Positions 1 through 11,850 are shown, counted from the stretch's first letter. The stretch is DNA of 64,000 nt from Mactra quadrangularis (GCA_025267735.1 CM046294.1:4808001-4872000), one strand, 5' to 3'. Numbers and translations are program-made. Notes: a model not told the origin generated them from the letters alone.

Positions 1-880
1 TGTTATATACCATGACTTAATGGTGTATACAAAACTCATGTAACTATGGAAACATATCTCACTTGTTTAAAATATTTAATGGTGTTATATATTTTAAATC
101 TAATTTGATAACTGTATAGTATGCTTTTTTCTAAATAGATTTTTTTCTTGTCTTATTTTATTTTATAGAATTTGCACAGGCGTTTACAGTTGATGTTATA
201 TGCATGTTATATCAATTCCAATTCAAAATGGCCGACTTGCGGCCATCTTGATTTTTTAATTTAATTTAATAACTGCATGCTTATTTCTGAACAGATTTTT
301 TATTTTTTTATTTTATAGAATTTTGCACAGGCGTTTACATTTGATGTGTACATACACTTTATATCAATTCCAAATTCAAAATGGCCGACTTGCGGCCATC
401 TTGAAATTTTTTTAATTTCGTTTAATTACTGTATGCTTATTTCTCAACTAATTTAGATAGAATTTTGCACAGGCGTTCACAGTTGATGTGTACATACACT
501 TTAACTCAATTCCAATTCAAAATGGCGGACTGGCTGTCGTCCTTTTTCTAAATTAATACAGTCTTATTTTGACTTATTACCATACATATTTTGAAAAGAA
601 ATTGCATACAAGGTCTCACTAATACAGTTGATCAGGATGACCATTCTTCATCAATTTATATTCAATATGGCTGACTGGCAGCCATCTTGAATTTTTATTT
701 AAATTACTGTATAGTACATGTATGTGTTTTTTTACTCAATTTTATCCAAATTTCGCTCCAAAGTCTTTATTGATGTAGTTGACTTGTACATGGATTTACT
801 TAGGATACAAATTCTTTATGGCAGACTGGCAGCCATTTTGACTTTGTTTAAATAACTGTATAGTAAGCTTATTTCATCAC
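1..880. repeat. Diverged tandem repeat, about 140-155 bp unit, with inverted YY1-like motifs
   Basis: Five units follow each other, each with a segment like CAAAATGGCCGAC followed a few bases later by GCGGCCATCTTG. The ATGG anchors lie near 228, 381, 522, 666 and 819. Units also share TTTGCACAGGCGTTTACA and TGATGTGTACATACACTTTA. A weak sixth motif lies near 1617. The two half-motifs are inverted copies of each other and resemble the YY1/Pho site (AAGATGGCNGC). No coding potential was seen. Confidence 0.75.
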
Positions 881-909
881 CAATTTCTTCTTGCTGAAGT
901 CTGATTGAT

Positions 910-1410
910 TTATTGATTGATTTATTGGATTTTACGGCTTATTAATGCAAAAAGGTCATATTACGCCGAAAACAATTGATGATACTATTACTTCAATAGA
1001 TAATGAAGATTTTACGTCCTATATTTTATGATTAACTTTTATTTCTGTCAAGTATTGTTTGGTTTTATTTTGGTTTTACGGTGCACCAACACAAAAAGGT
1101 CATATCGCGTCGAAAGCAATCAATGATACTATTTATTAAATCAATATTAATGATGTAAAGCTCTGTATCTTATTATATACATTTATTTCCTTCAAAAAGT
1201 TAAGTATCGCATATGATGGTACAGACTCAAAAAGTTCTTTAAGTGAGTTAACTTTAAAATGTTTGTCACGGATGTATTTAAGATCCTGGCAGTCAAGGAG
1301 AATGTATTTGACATTGAAATGCTCGTCACATGGTATACATTTAGGTGCTTTCTTTCTTTTGAGAAGGTATGAATGTGTTAATATAGTATGACCAATTCTA
1401 CATCTCATAG
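910..1410 (-). pseudogene. 5'-truncated non-LTR retrotransposon (LINE), ORF2 C-terminus and 3' UTR
   Basis: The minus-strand frame at 1136-1408 (90 codons) starts RCRIGHTILTHSYLL and continues with a CxxC...H...C arrangement (KCIPCDEHFNVKYILLDCQ). This is the usual look of the zinc-knuckle tail after the RT/RNase H region of Jockey/I-like LINE ORF2 proteins. Nothing of the reverse transcriptase remains, so this is a 5'-truncated dead copy. Downstream on the minus strand, at 931-991 and 1071-1131, two related blocks (GGTTTTACGGTGCACCAACA; AAAAAGGTCATAT) look like a duplicated 3' UTR. The family is recognised from the protein tail; the clade is uncertain. Confidence 0.6.
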
Positions 1411-3514
1411 TAACTATTTATCTCATTGATTAGCAAAAATTATTGACGAAGATGAATCAAGGGTTTATGGCTTTATGTCATGTAACTTATTAAATATAGC
1501 ATTATTCCACATTGTTTGCCATTTTGACTTGCTGAAGTCTATTATGTACTGCTATTTTTATCAAATTCTTATTGTTGAACTTTTTTTTTGATGTATTGAT
1601 ATTTTATCAAATTCATAATGGCTGATTGGCGTTATAGCTACATGAGATTTTAGATATTATTTTAACTTTACTTCTGTGAAAATAATGATCGGTAATTTAA
1701 GCTTTCTTATGGGGTATTTGTGAAATTCTTGATACAAGATATTGTAAATACTAATTGTTTGATTTAAATTGTGTACATTGCTGACTACCATTTTTGCAAT
1801 TGCCTTATTTTTTACTTATTTATCAAAAATTACAAACACATTCTACATTTTGCTCATCTGGTTACAACATACTCATGATGAGTTTAAATGTGATCACTCT
1901 TTGTCTGTTGTTCCACTTTACATTCATAATGACCAAATGGTGTTCATTTTCATGTAAAAAATCATTTGACATATGACAACTCTGTTCATTTTGCTTTTTC
2001 ATAAATCTATAGTGAATTACACTGTAATTTGCTGTTTATTTCCAATGTGATTTTTGCATCCTATTCTTTTCATGGTTTTTATGCTTCTTACAACATTTAC
2101 CCTTTTGGACTTCCACAATGTTGACTTGCTTTTATCTTGAAATGTTGCTGTTGCGGGGGTATTTTCGCCACTGGTGGCAGTTCTAGTTATGTTTGTTTCC
2201 TAAACTTTTAATAATACTTTTTAGGGTATATATTTAATATCAGTATTTGTCATTGTCTTCCAATAGATGTGTAACCATACAACAGTTTTGCTATATTTGC
2301 ATGCCATGTATGTAAAAGTCTGATTTTAGAGGTATTTGATTCCAATATTGTTTGTTTTTGTGCTGTGTATTCGAAAAACTTCATATTGTTACTATTAAAA
2401 CTCAAGGTTTTACTTTTTGGTGCCAATATAATTGTGGGTGGGCATATTTGAACTGATGTTATGTTGAATGCCTTCATTAGTTAATTTTGTAAAAAGTTGA
2501 ATATCCAATTTGAAATTGATTCCAGACTGATATTCAATTTGATATTTGTCTCTAGTGATTTAATGTAATAGTTTGATGTTTAATATCAAATATGATATAA
2601 TTGAACCAATGGTAAATCTATGAAATTGTGATATGTTTAAATGTATTTCAATCAATGTCAAATACTTATAACAGAGTGTTGCTGTTAAAGTAGTCCATGT
2701 AGTGGACTATGTCATTTGGAAGAATGGTTTTCAGCTCTCCTCTACGCTATGTTAGAAAAACTTCTTCAGGTTGTTCTTATTATTTCATTTGTTATAAGTC
2801 TGTTAGGATTTCGCATCAAGGATCTGGACATTTTTCCTTGTAAATGCATACAGATGTTCCTGATTATCCGGTTTTTTTTTTAATTTTTAGCGATGAAAAC
2901 GCCTTCTATTTGTTTTTCTTAATTGTAATAGTATACTCGAAAGTTATGTGATTGTATAAAGCAGTAATGTAGATGAATTATTTTGATAATCAGTTAATAA
3001 TAGATTTGATTTGGAACTCAAGTACATATATATGGGTCTTCAAGCTTAAAAACTTAGTTTGTACCTGTGCAGAACAAAGTTGATATAGAAAATGTGTACA
3101 CAGAATAATAGTATTTAATCTGCGCTGTGTAACTTTAGCGGAAACATGTAAAATAAATTGTTCCACACAGATACAATCGGCACAGCTGAGAAAAGAAACA
3201 AAAATTTGAGTTCTGAATATGAATTAACAATAGTAATGAATGAGAAATAGTTTTGTTGCAGTTTTGTATAACCCTATCTTATGATTGCTGTTGGAGTTAT
3301 TTGTTAACAATTTTAAAACTATTTTTTTTGCTTGCCTCTAACTTGTGTACATTGAATACCAAAATATATATTTTAAATAAAAATATAAACTCAATTTATT
3401 TTTGTTCTTTTTATAACTACAGGGTCAAAAGTCATGCTGTCCATGTCACTCTAATATGACTTCCTACAAACAATTGATTTGATCAAACCAAAATTAAATT
3501 AGGACTATTTTGGA
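1411..3514. other. AT-rich stretch without a recognisable gene
   Basis: Apart from one decayed YY1-like motif near 1617 (CATAATGGCTGATTGGCG), I see no exon-like frame, tRNA or structured repeat. Open frames at 1769-1976, 2250-2477 and 3253-3459 have low-complexity, AT-driven composition. Confidence 0.5.
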
Positions 3515-3934
3515 TAGGGCTGTCGTGATACGCCAGAAGCGTATCCCTGTATATTGCAATACGTTAACACCATACCGCGATATGTACCACGATATATCGT
3601 GGGTCATTAGATTCGTTGTACCTCTGCTGTATTTAACAGAAACATTGCATAACTTACCTGCAGCTACTGATAGAATCTAGCCTATTAAAATTGATACGAT
3701 TATATGAGACTGTGATATTTTTTGTATGAAAAGGATGCCTAAGTTGAAAGAAGCAACTACCCCCTTAGCTGCAGAACGTCCTTACAAGCATTCGATTTAA
3801 GAACACATTTTTGATGTTTCGCTATTTTCAATTTGTGAAGGGAAATATTTTCCATTGAAATAAAAAATATCGCCAAATACCGGTACGTTAAATTCATATC
3901 GCGGTACGTATTCCCGCAGCTGAGTATTGCCCTA
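3515..3934. mobile_element. hAT-type non-autonomous element (MITE) with 8-bp target duplication
   Basis: The element begins TAGGGCTGTCGTGATACG and ends TATTGCCCTA. It is flanked on both sides by ATTTTGGA (3507-3514 and 3935-3942), a perfect 8-bp target duplication. An 8-bp duplication plus TAGGGC/GCCCTA ends is the hAT signature. The inside is rich in ATATCG and ACCGCGATA-type words. It carries no transposase. Confidence 0.8.
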
Positions 3935-4504
3935 ATTTTGGACATCATTTTAGACTAGACTAGACTCTTTCCGTAGAACAAATAAGTAATTATAAAATGT
4001 GACATGTTAACATCATAGAGACATCAGCAAAGTTTTTCCTCCTGCAGAGAAAAACCAAAGAAACAATACAAAAAATAAATTACATCATGTATGTTGAATT
4101 TTAATTTAATACTGTGTAATTGTATATATTTATGGTGGAAGGTTTTACTTCTTTATTTATTATCATTATCATTATTAATGATAATAATATTATTATATTT
4201 AATCCTTTTATACAATGTCATTGAATATGTTGTATTGAAATAGGTATTTAATCAAATAAAGAAGGTTAAGTTTAAAAAAAAAATCATAATTTGTCAGCAC
4301 GTTTACTCTTGAACAAATATATTTACAATAATTCAGACCCTTGCCGATTATGAAATTTACCGTATCCAGAAGTAGTCCCTAAGTAAGTATAGAGCAATTC
4401 AAAATGATAGTCAGCTATGATAAGCACAATAATTTCTGATATACACTTGTAATCCTAAGCATATCTCCATCGTAGATATAACCGCTGAAAAGTAAGGCGT
4501 CTTA

Positions 4505-4660
4505 CTAGAGATAAGATAAATTAAGATAAGATAAATTTTATTTTAAGTCGGCAAGACATAGCAAAAGACAACATAAGCCATAAAGGCTTGTGAACCGACT
4601 AGGAATAACATATGTATACAAAAAACATGTGTAAAACAGCTAAAATAGAATATGACATTA
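4505..4660 (-). repeat. LINE 3' end with (GATAA)n tail
   Basis: AGATAAGATAAATT repeats are followed by TTTTATTTTAAGTCGGCAAG and AACCGACTAGGAATA. Read on the minus strand this ends in a (TTATC)n microsatellite, the way L2/CR1-like LINE 3' ends finish. No coding part remains. Assignment is by pattern only. Confidence 0.45.
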
Positions 4661-4671
4661 CATTGTTTACA

Positions 4672-4790
4672 ATTTTATATATATACATAAATTATATATA
4701 CATATTCATATATATACATGTATACATGCACACATATGTACATACACATACAAACACATGCATACACATACATACACATTACTCATTCTA
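4672..4790. repeat. TA/ACATAC-type microsatellite
   Basis: An imperfect run of TATATACATA, CATACACATA and related hexamers. Confidence 0.8.
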
Positions 4791-5014
4791 ACAGTAAGGT
4801 AATTTGAAAGACATGACATTAAAATGATTATGTCATCATGAAATAGAATTGTTTCAACATAGACATACTAACATACCCGGTATATGTTTATGTTCACTTC
4901 TATTTAATACGGAAAATAACCACTGTGGGGATTTTGCTTCATATGTTGTTGTTGTCTAAAATACTATTGAAGTAGCTGATGGTCTCTATAAGCATCAATG
5001 TTGTCACAATTTGT

Positions 5015-5175
5015 ACTTATTGTTATTTTTAATCACATTCAAAACTAGCAAGGAACTTTATACTACTAGCTCAGAACTGGATGATCAGGAAACGAACAAA
5101 AAAGTCATTAATTCAAGTTGTGTAAGAACTTGTTTCACTATCAAGAAAAAACAAATATGTACAAGTAGAAATACT
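5015..5175 (+). repeat. SINE-B family, 3' part
   Basis: GCTCAGAACTGGATGATCAG, AACGAACAAAAAAGTCATTA and GTAAGAACTTGTTTCAC match the 3' half of the copies at 24230-24450 and 34925-35130. The tRNA-like head is missing. Confidence 0.55.
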
Positions 5176-5400
5176 CTTATTTTCATTGCTTGAAATATTC
5201 ACTCATTCTCTTTCTTCAGAAGTATATGCACTGAGCTGCAAGGGGAACGTAAAATAGAAATTATTTCCCATTGTACAACTATAGCATTTTAACAAGCGAG
5301 ATAACTCTGAACAACAAATAATTGTAAGCAATTCAGAGTTGTTTCCCATTGATTTCTCTCCTTGGAAGCATCCCTATGTAAGTGTTGTGTCTTTTCTATT

Positions 5401-5640
5401 GAGTCTTACGCTGCGTCAACACAAATTATGGTCAGTTTACGACGGCCAGCTCACTTGGGTTAGCTTCCCTGGTGCTTGAAACTTTGAGTGATGCAAAGGA
5501 GAGTATCCACCAGGCCGACAGCTTCTCAAAAACTTTACATTAAGGAGGAAATCGACATTATTGTCAAATTGTCAAAGAAGAGAATAACCAGCTCGGGTGA
5601 ACTCGAAGCAGCAAGATATTACTTGAATATGAAATATATC
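5401..5640. repeat. Dispersed repeat R1 (GTTTAACGCCGTGTCAACAC family)
   Basis: CTGCGTCAACACAAATTATG, TTTACGACGGCCAGCTCAC, CCGACAGCTTCTC and GGAAATCGACATTATTGTC line up with copies at 14727-15140 and 27849-28080. Short relics lie at 6755-6810 (minus) and near 58195. The class is unknown. Confidence 0.6.
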
Positions 5641-5867
5641 GTTAAACATAGAATTAACAATACTCTTAATACATATAATATCTTTCTAAGTACGCGCTGC
5701 ATCACTGGACAACAGTTCCTATACAAGCAATGGATTTCATTTTATCTTCAGGTTACATCAGTGTCTTTTGTTCAATACTCGTATAGTAGCATATCGACAG
5801 TTCATACAGATGGTATCACATATAAAGTTTGTCATGAAATGTTCTTTCCTACACTCATAGATCAAGA

Positions 5868-6150
5868 GATTATGGATCCGGATTCTATGCCCCTCTTGAG
5901 CAAGAAAGTAACCTACAGTTGTTCAACTCTATTCATATGTAAACGTGTACTGAGAGGCATTGCCTGTCTGAAAGTGATTTCAATGATCAGGGTTTATAGT
6001 ACAAGGTTGGTTCAGTCGGTTGAACCACAGGGATTCCTAACGATAACCATTTATACCTATAATATATACTACACTATATAGATATTGTAGGTATAAATGG
6101 TTTTGGTTAGGAATCCCTGTGGGTTGAACCGCACTTCAACATGTTGTTTG
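5868..6150 (+). repeat. SINE-A family copy, split by a MITE
   Basis: GAGCAAGAAAGTAACCTACA, CAGTTGTTCAACTC, GTGATTTCAATGATCAGGG and the terminal CCGCACTTCAAC match the copy at 28825-29065. A 96-bp MITE interrupts it at 6026-6121. Confidence 0.65.
6026..6121. mobile_element. 96-bp hAT-like MITE nested in a SINE
   Basis: Near-perfect inverted ends of about 33 bp: CACAGGGATTCCTAAC...GTTAGGAATCCCTGTG, with ACCATTTATACCTA mirrored inside. Direct flanks are GGTTGAAC at 6018-6025 and 6122-6129, an 8-bp target duplication. The neighbouring sequence rejoins into a normal SINE-A if the MITE is removed. Confidence 0.85.
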
Positions 6151-7600
6151 TAAACTGAGAAATCTCCATACAGTTTTACCAAAACAAGTTAAGATTTTAC
6201 AGATTTCCATGGTACTTAATTGTGAACTTACTGATATCATAATTTAAAGACGAACTAATAGATCGGCATAATTTAGAATTCTCTGGGTTCTATTTACACA
6301 TGTTTCCCTGTATTTTACTGGCTTAATGCAACATACGTTACGTAAAAGCTGGTCTAGATATTAACTGTTCGTTCAATGACATCTACCTTCATTTTTGTAC
6401 ACTTATGGTAATTCAAAATATGTAATTTCGTTATAATATGACTTCTTATTAAATATTCTGTATATAATTTGAATATTTTTTTCACGCGTTTATTTTAATC
6501 AACCAATATTTACCAACCGGTTGTATACACTATCTATGTTATTGGTACTATATGAATGTCGTACTTGAATCCATATCTATTTTCGTGGGAATTCGGCCTA
6601 AGATTTTTCTTGGGAAAGGGGGGTTTAAAACGCTGTGCTTAGGGGCCGTGATTGCGAACCTAGTGGAGTAGTAGGGTATAATGCTATCGTCATGCAAGGA
6701 TAGGTACGCACTGGTTATGGACAGTGCTACATGAAAGCTAGGTTAGGTGTATTGGTCGCCGTAAAACAACGTAAATTGTGTTGACACGGCGTTAAACCCG
6801 CTATAAAAATCTCCATTTTCTAAAGATGTTAATGGGGCGGTCACAGTGTACAGGTACAAGTGTAAATTGTATAACATTTGTTTGTCTAGGTGAAGTTATC
6901 AAATAAGTCTTTTTTATACATCTAGTTCAAAACACGTCTGTCTGTATGCATGCAATAGTCCTAATAACATACCATAACTTAACACTTCTCATAGAATTAT
7001 TTCAAAATAAATATTAAAATCTATGAATTCAAAATATATTTTTTTTTTGTCGAATAAAATTGTATAGAATTTTATAAAATGTACATTTTTGTATTGAGAT
7101 AGCATGCATCTAAATTGTATCATAAATGTCGGACAGGTATAGAAATGTATATATATGTACGTAGACTGAATGAACAGTGTACAGACGTAGAAGGGACATA
7201 TCACCTAAACTTTTAATGCAATGTTTACTCGTTTGAGAAAGATAAACCCTATATTAGTTGTCTACGTCTAAATTAAATACAGAATACTCTTCAAAAGATG
7301 TTCACTTTAATAATAAAACTATTTTGTGCAGTTGTATACAAAACGTGATTTGTTGAACAGTTCAGACTTTGTTTCACTTTAATTTATTTACTATCTATGC
7401 GGAATATTTTAAAATTTATTAGTTTGAGGAATTATCACCGCGGTCGCCAAACTTTCGATTGTACGTTGTAACGAAAATTATCATTTTATGATTTAAGGGT
7501 TTATTGGCTTTGATATTATACTTAGACTGTAAATTATACTTCTTTATTTGCGTGTAATATTAGAAAATTTAGGGCGGTATGTCAGTCATACCTGTTTACT
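6151..7600. other. Upstream intergenic stretch
   Basis: It holds a minus-strand relic of repeat R1 at 6755-6810 (TGTGTTGACACGGCGTTAAAC) and otherwise AT-rich unique-looking DNA. No gene is seen. It lies directly upstream of the agrin first exon. Confidence 0.5.
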
Positions 7601-7831
7601 TTGGAATATGCTGTCATAACCGTCTGAAGAATGAACCTTAAAGGAATGTTAGGGTATGTTTGCTAACGTCATTTATAACACACACGTGGACTTTTTTATG
7701 ATATGAGAATAGTGTGTGTTTAATGAATAAAAATCAACTACTCAAAAGTGACTTTAAGATTAAATTGTTAAAAGCAGACGGATTATTATATTTAGACACC
7801 GGATTTAGTTAATTAAAGAAATTAAGTAAAA
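7601..7831 (+). promoter_or_regulatory. Putative 5' UTR and promoter region of the secreted agrin isoform
   Basis: This is the region immediately before the NtA-exon ATG. An in-frame TAA sits three codons upstream of the ATG (TAAGTAAAAATGG), so the coding frame cannot extend further 5'. The ATG context has A at -3 and G at +4. An E-box (CACGTG) lies near 7684. No TATA box was confidently located, and the transcription start is unknown. Confidence 0.35.
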
Positions 7832-8318
7832 ATGGTGGGATTTATAAGAAATACGACGTATGTGCCTTTAATTGTTTTCTGGTTATTCTTGCACGTGAGT
7901 AGCTCGTCAATTATTCTGTCACGTGACGACGACACGGACTGTGTGCTAGAATCGGTCGAATCACGTGAAGCTCGTGCGTCCGTTGTGTTATCGGCTAAAG
8001 TTCTAGATATTTTCAAAACGAGGCACAATAATACATATTCTGCGAATATTCAAATAAAACGTGTATTCAAAGGGGATGATATTGTGACGGAAGTGTCACG
8101 TATAAAAGTGTCACATCGAAGCATATTTGGAAATTACAACAAAGTGGTGAAATTGACCAATCTTGGATCTAAATTAATTTGTGATAGTGACGTCAATCAA
8201 GGGGAGACAAAAATATTTTTTCTAGGATTTAGTGATAAGGAAAAGGTTCTTACACTGAGGTCCTCTATCCTACAGATCTCTATGTACAACCTAAAGCGAA
8301 CTGATGCTGCAGCGAAAA
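7832..8318 (+). CDS. AGRN: Agrin first coding exon: signal peptide and NtA domain (partial gene)
   Basis: Agrin is a secreted heparan sulfate proteoglycan of basement membranes and synapses, and its NtA domain binds laminin. The exon gives 162 codons plus one base. Residues 1-26 are a signal peptide with hydrophobic core YVPLIVFWLFLHV. Residues from about 34 to 155 read as an NtA domain: DCVLESVESREARASVVLSA, then NTYSANIQIKRVFKGDDIV, then LICDSDVNQGETKIFF, then SSILQISMYNL. The LICD..V..G-T-IFF block and the R/K-V-KG-DIV strand are the strongest family marks. The Cys after the signal peptide and the Cys of LICD are kept; a further C-terminal Cys seen in vertebrate NtA is absent here and may lie in the next exon. 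NNT is a glycosylation sequon. The open frame runs on only 4 codons past the donor GTAAGT at 8319. The start has a strong Kozak context and an upstream in-frame stop. Confidence 0.85.
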
Positions 8319-8324
8319 GTAAGT
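8319..8324 (+). other. Splice donor of the NtA exon (phase 1)
   Basis: AAAA|GTAAGT is a consensus donor. The exon ends after the first base of a codon, the same phase as the exon at 40151-40277. Confidence 0.85.
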
Positions 8325-9277
8325 ACTTTTAACATTTAAGTTGATAAATACATAGGAACGGTGGGGATGGATGGTGGATCCATATTTTCCACACAGGGGT
8401 GTGTGGTGTGGTGCTAAGTATTTTTCACGAGAATGGGTCAGAACCCTTATGTTCTTCTTTGGATTCACCATTGTTTGTATCATTATTTCTACCTATTTTC
8501 AAGTTAGGCGTATATATTATGTATTTACTGGTTCGTCAAGAGAAAAAGGTGGCGATCTGAATGCATGTATGGATTATCGTTTTGACTTATTTTGAAATCA
8601 GATTACAACATAAGATTTGTCGACCTTCTTCCACCAGGAAATTTCTATTTGTGTCTAATCATTCTTGGAACACTAATTATTCTACTCATGCTTTTTGTAT
8701 CGAAATAGTAAATTGTAGAATGAATTTGATTTCGAGAAATGAGTTTGAACAGTGTTGCACTAAACCAACTATGTCAATCATTTGCATTATCCTTTCCATC
8801 TAGATTTTGGCCTCTGTTTGAATTAATATACAAAGACATATGATCACCATCCTGCTGCTTTGCGAGGGTATTTCGCTTGGTCATACGCGATCATTGTTTT
8901 CACTTATAGTTAATATTCGAGAAAATTTAAACAAGTATATTTCAGCTTATGTTCAAATATGGTTTGATTTGGTTCGTTGTAACAGTTGATATTAATCGTG
9001 TGTACATTTATCTTGGATGAAGATAAAAATATATACATGTATTAAAATTATATGACAAACAACGATGATAATATTAGTATCAAATATTTGTGTAGATTTT
9101 TTTTCAGTATTAATCAATTATGTAAATACGGCATGTTTTTGTACTTTTAAATTTGGACTCATCATTTTATGGGGATTCACATAAGCCCGAGATAGTGTGG
9201 CACAGTTTCTAAGTACAAAATGTATTAAATTCTTATAGGAACAAATTTTATTGTTCCATACTACTCATTGGTACAGT

Positions 9278-9442
9278 AAAGTTCCGCTATTGAGGCCAGC
9301 AAATGAGATGGACTTAATAGTGAAACGGTCTTATTATAGAGACCATTTTGTTCACAAATAAGGCATTTGTGTCTTAATAGTTGTAAAAAATCGCATAATT
9401 TTGAAATAACAAAAGTGGTCTTAATAGCGGAATTTTACTGTG
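9278..9442 (+). mobile_element. Mariner-like MITE
   Basis: Inverted ends CAGTAAAGTTCCGCTATTGA and TTAATAGCGGAATTTTACTG flank about 120 bp without coding capacity. The left end is preceded by TA; the right flank is TG, a decayed TA. A second copy in opposite orientation is at 42022-42187. Confidence 0.75.
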
Positions 9443-9856
9443 CTATATTTTACAATTTCATGAAACCTTGTTTCTAAATCGATGATATTAGCAAACTTTC
9501 AAATACATGTATATTAATTCATTCTTATTTATTTTATTCATTCATTTATTTTAAATAAATTATCGATTGTGTTCTGTCCTGATACGTCACCAATACAATG
9601 TAACCATACCAACCCGAACACCTTTGTTAACAAACAAAGTGTACTGTATTCAGATTTTTAAAATTGTGGATTTCTTGGTTTTATTTGATGTTTTGTGATT
9701 CCTGGTGCACTAATTAGAGTCGAGAAAATCTTTCTGGGTTTTGAGAATTTTGATTTCTCACCGGTAAACTGAAAGATTAGTCTTAACAATAAGCAGCCCC
9801 ATTCAACGCATGTGCATGTACTATTCTCACTATGAATACTTCCTAGTAAGTTCACA

Positions 9857-10040
9857 GGGCCCTTTTTTCAGTATTTGGGGAAGGGGCCTGGTGTCATTTT
9901 ATATAAAACATTTTGGATAATTTTATCGCAATATCATAGATAGTGGAACAAAAAAATCCATGGTAAACTGCAAATTTGGGGAAACTGCATGATTTTAAGG
10001 ATATTTCAAGAGGGGATGTCGTCTGTAAAAGGCCCCTAAT
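9857..10040. mobile_element. Possible MITE with AGGGCC ends
   Basis: CAGGGCCCTTTTTTCAG on the left and GTAAAAGGCCCCT on the right are imperfect inverted ends. No clear target duplication was found, so class and limits are uncertain. Confidence 0.35.
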
Positions 10041-10345
10041 ATACATGTATAAGGAAAATGTTATTATTGTTATTATTACAAGAGAAAAAAGGTCTGGTTC
10101 CGTTTGGGTTTTTTAGACACAAGTGATAGGTTTCACAACCCTTTACAGTTCCCTTTAGTCCTTGACATAACTCCGAAGAGCTGGTAAGGGACAAGCTTAT
10201 TAACGGTTATGAGATCGGATCAAGAGATTTTTATTGCCTAATAATTCTAGTTGGTTTCTAAAGATTTTTGTAAAAGTACAGCTTTTTTCAGACCCTCATA
10301 CAGGACATAACCACAAAGCACTGGCGAAGGTACATAGGAAAACTT

Positions 10346-10411
10346 CAATCTGATTAAAACCCGATCTGAAATTCTCCGCTCAGTCTATAGGATATCTGTT
10401 TACGGAGATTG
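10346..10411 (-). mobile_element. 66-bp deletion derivative of the CAATCT-ended MITE
   Basis: It carries CAATCTGATTAAAACCCGAT at one end and TCTGTTTACGGAGATTG at the other. These are the right and left ends, reversed, of the 403/405-bp elements at 18003 and 41196. The whole middle is missing. Flanks GGAAAACTT and GAAAAACGG only partly match. Confidence 0.7.
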
Positions 10412-10974
10412 GAAAAACGGCTTAGCACTGGTTACAAGATCGGGTCTTGAGATTTAAGCTTCTCCACTGACAGCCAGTAGGATTGGTCGCCACTAATTGT
10501 TTAAAGAGCATCACAAAGCACAAAAAATACCCAAACCAAACTTTGTATACAATGTATTAACTATATCACATACATAACGTGCCTTTAAGTGTCATACTAA
10601 CACTGGATGTTTATGGCTCTATTTATATTGATGTTCATATTTGTTTATCGTGATAATGAGACCACGTGACCACATGTCAATGACTTTAATGTATTCATTA
10701 ATGATAATAATTTTGTTAATTTTAATTCAAGTGTTTGATACACTGTCGCTGACCACGGTAAAAATCCATAATGACATATACTGACACACAATAAACTGTT
10801 ATGTACGTCTGTTAGACCGTATATGTCACAGAACGTAAATGTCACACGTGTGTGACATATTTGGTCTAATTTATTACACATACATCGTGTGACATATACG
10901 TTTGAGCAAATTAGCGATAAATGTCTGACCGTATATATCACTAATTTCATACGATAATAAAATTCTTAGTTGTC

Positions 10975-11745
10975 ACACATGCTCGTGAAATTATCCTGAA
11001 TAAGTCAATATACATGTATTTGATTTTACTTATTAGCTAATTTGGCTTAAATAAATTGGAATAATTTATTTTGTAAAAAATGAAATTTAGCTCATCTTTA
11101 AGGAAGATATTCAAAAACCAGTGTCAAATAAAATTGTTTTTTTATTTATGTATTTTTTTTTCGTACATGTTTTTTCCTGCATTAAACTTGATAATTTAGT
11201 ATTATGTGCTAATATGATAAAAAAAATAAATGTAAAAATATTTTTAATGACAGTGACTGGGTTCGAACCACCAATGTTTGGTTTTGAATGTCTTTCATTT
11301 ACCCTAGTGCGCTATCTTGGTTTCTTTTCTAATTCTTGTTAGCTGACATATATAATGAGAAGAGTCCCTTTATATTTAATAACTTCCGAGCCCTAGATAT
11401 TCATATTGAAATGGGGAACAGCATTTTTCGCGTTTATAAAATGTATAAATGCAACAAAATTATTAAAACTAACTCTTATAATTCTTGCTTATATTATTTA
11501 GTGAGAAAATGTTGAAAAATAAGTATTGTGATACCTGTAAAAGCCCTTAGGGCCATATTTATCATTCTATTGTACGCAAATTATATAGCCATTAGGGGAT
11601 AATGCCTACTCATATTTCTTTATCTTTTGTGATTGATACTTATATCTTTGTTATGACAATAAGTATTTAGATATAAAAAAATATTTTATAAAGTATAAAA
11701 CATATTGTTTCCAGAGAAGTTTTAGATGTATGAAATGTCCGTTTT
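10975..11745 (-). repeat. Repeat R2, copy 1, with tRNA-like promoter boxes on the minus strand
   Basis: It matches 44771-45277 plus 48059-48360 almost end to end (CTCGTGAAATTATCCTGAAT; AATGGGGAACAG; TGTGATACCTGTAAAAGCCC). On the minus strand an A-box-like segment (TAGCGCACTAGGG near 11310) precedes a B-box-like GGTTCGAACC near 11268. This suggests descent from a tRNA-derived retroelement. Confidence 0.65.
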
Positions 11746-11760
11746 TATTTACTATTATTT

Positions 11761-11850
11761 GGGATGGCCCTGGAGGATGGCCCGGGGGAAACGGACTTAT
11801 GGGAAGAGTGTGGGGTGGACACTGGGGGAGGGGTGACCTTGGGAGGGAGT
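11761..11850. repeat. G-rich tract with G-quadruplex potential
   Basis: Several GGG/GGGG runs (GGGGGAAACGG, GTGGGGTGG, CTGGGGGAGGGG, TTGGGAGGG) lie just 3' of repeat R2 copy 1. Confidence 0.6.

Noticed and set aside
5488..6081. 197-codon open frame on the + strand
   Set aside because: It runs through repeat R1, a SINE and a palindromic MITE, ends inside the MITE, and has no domain or codon bias.
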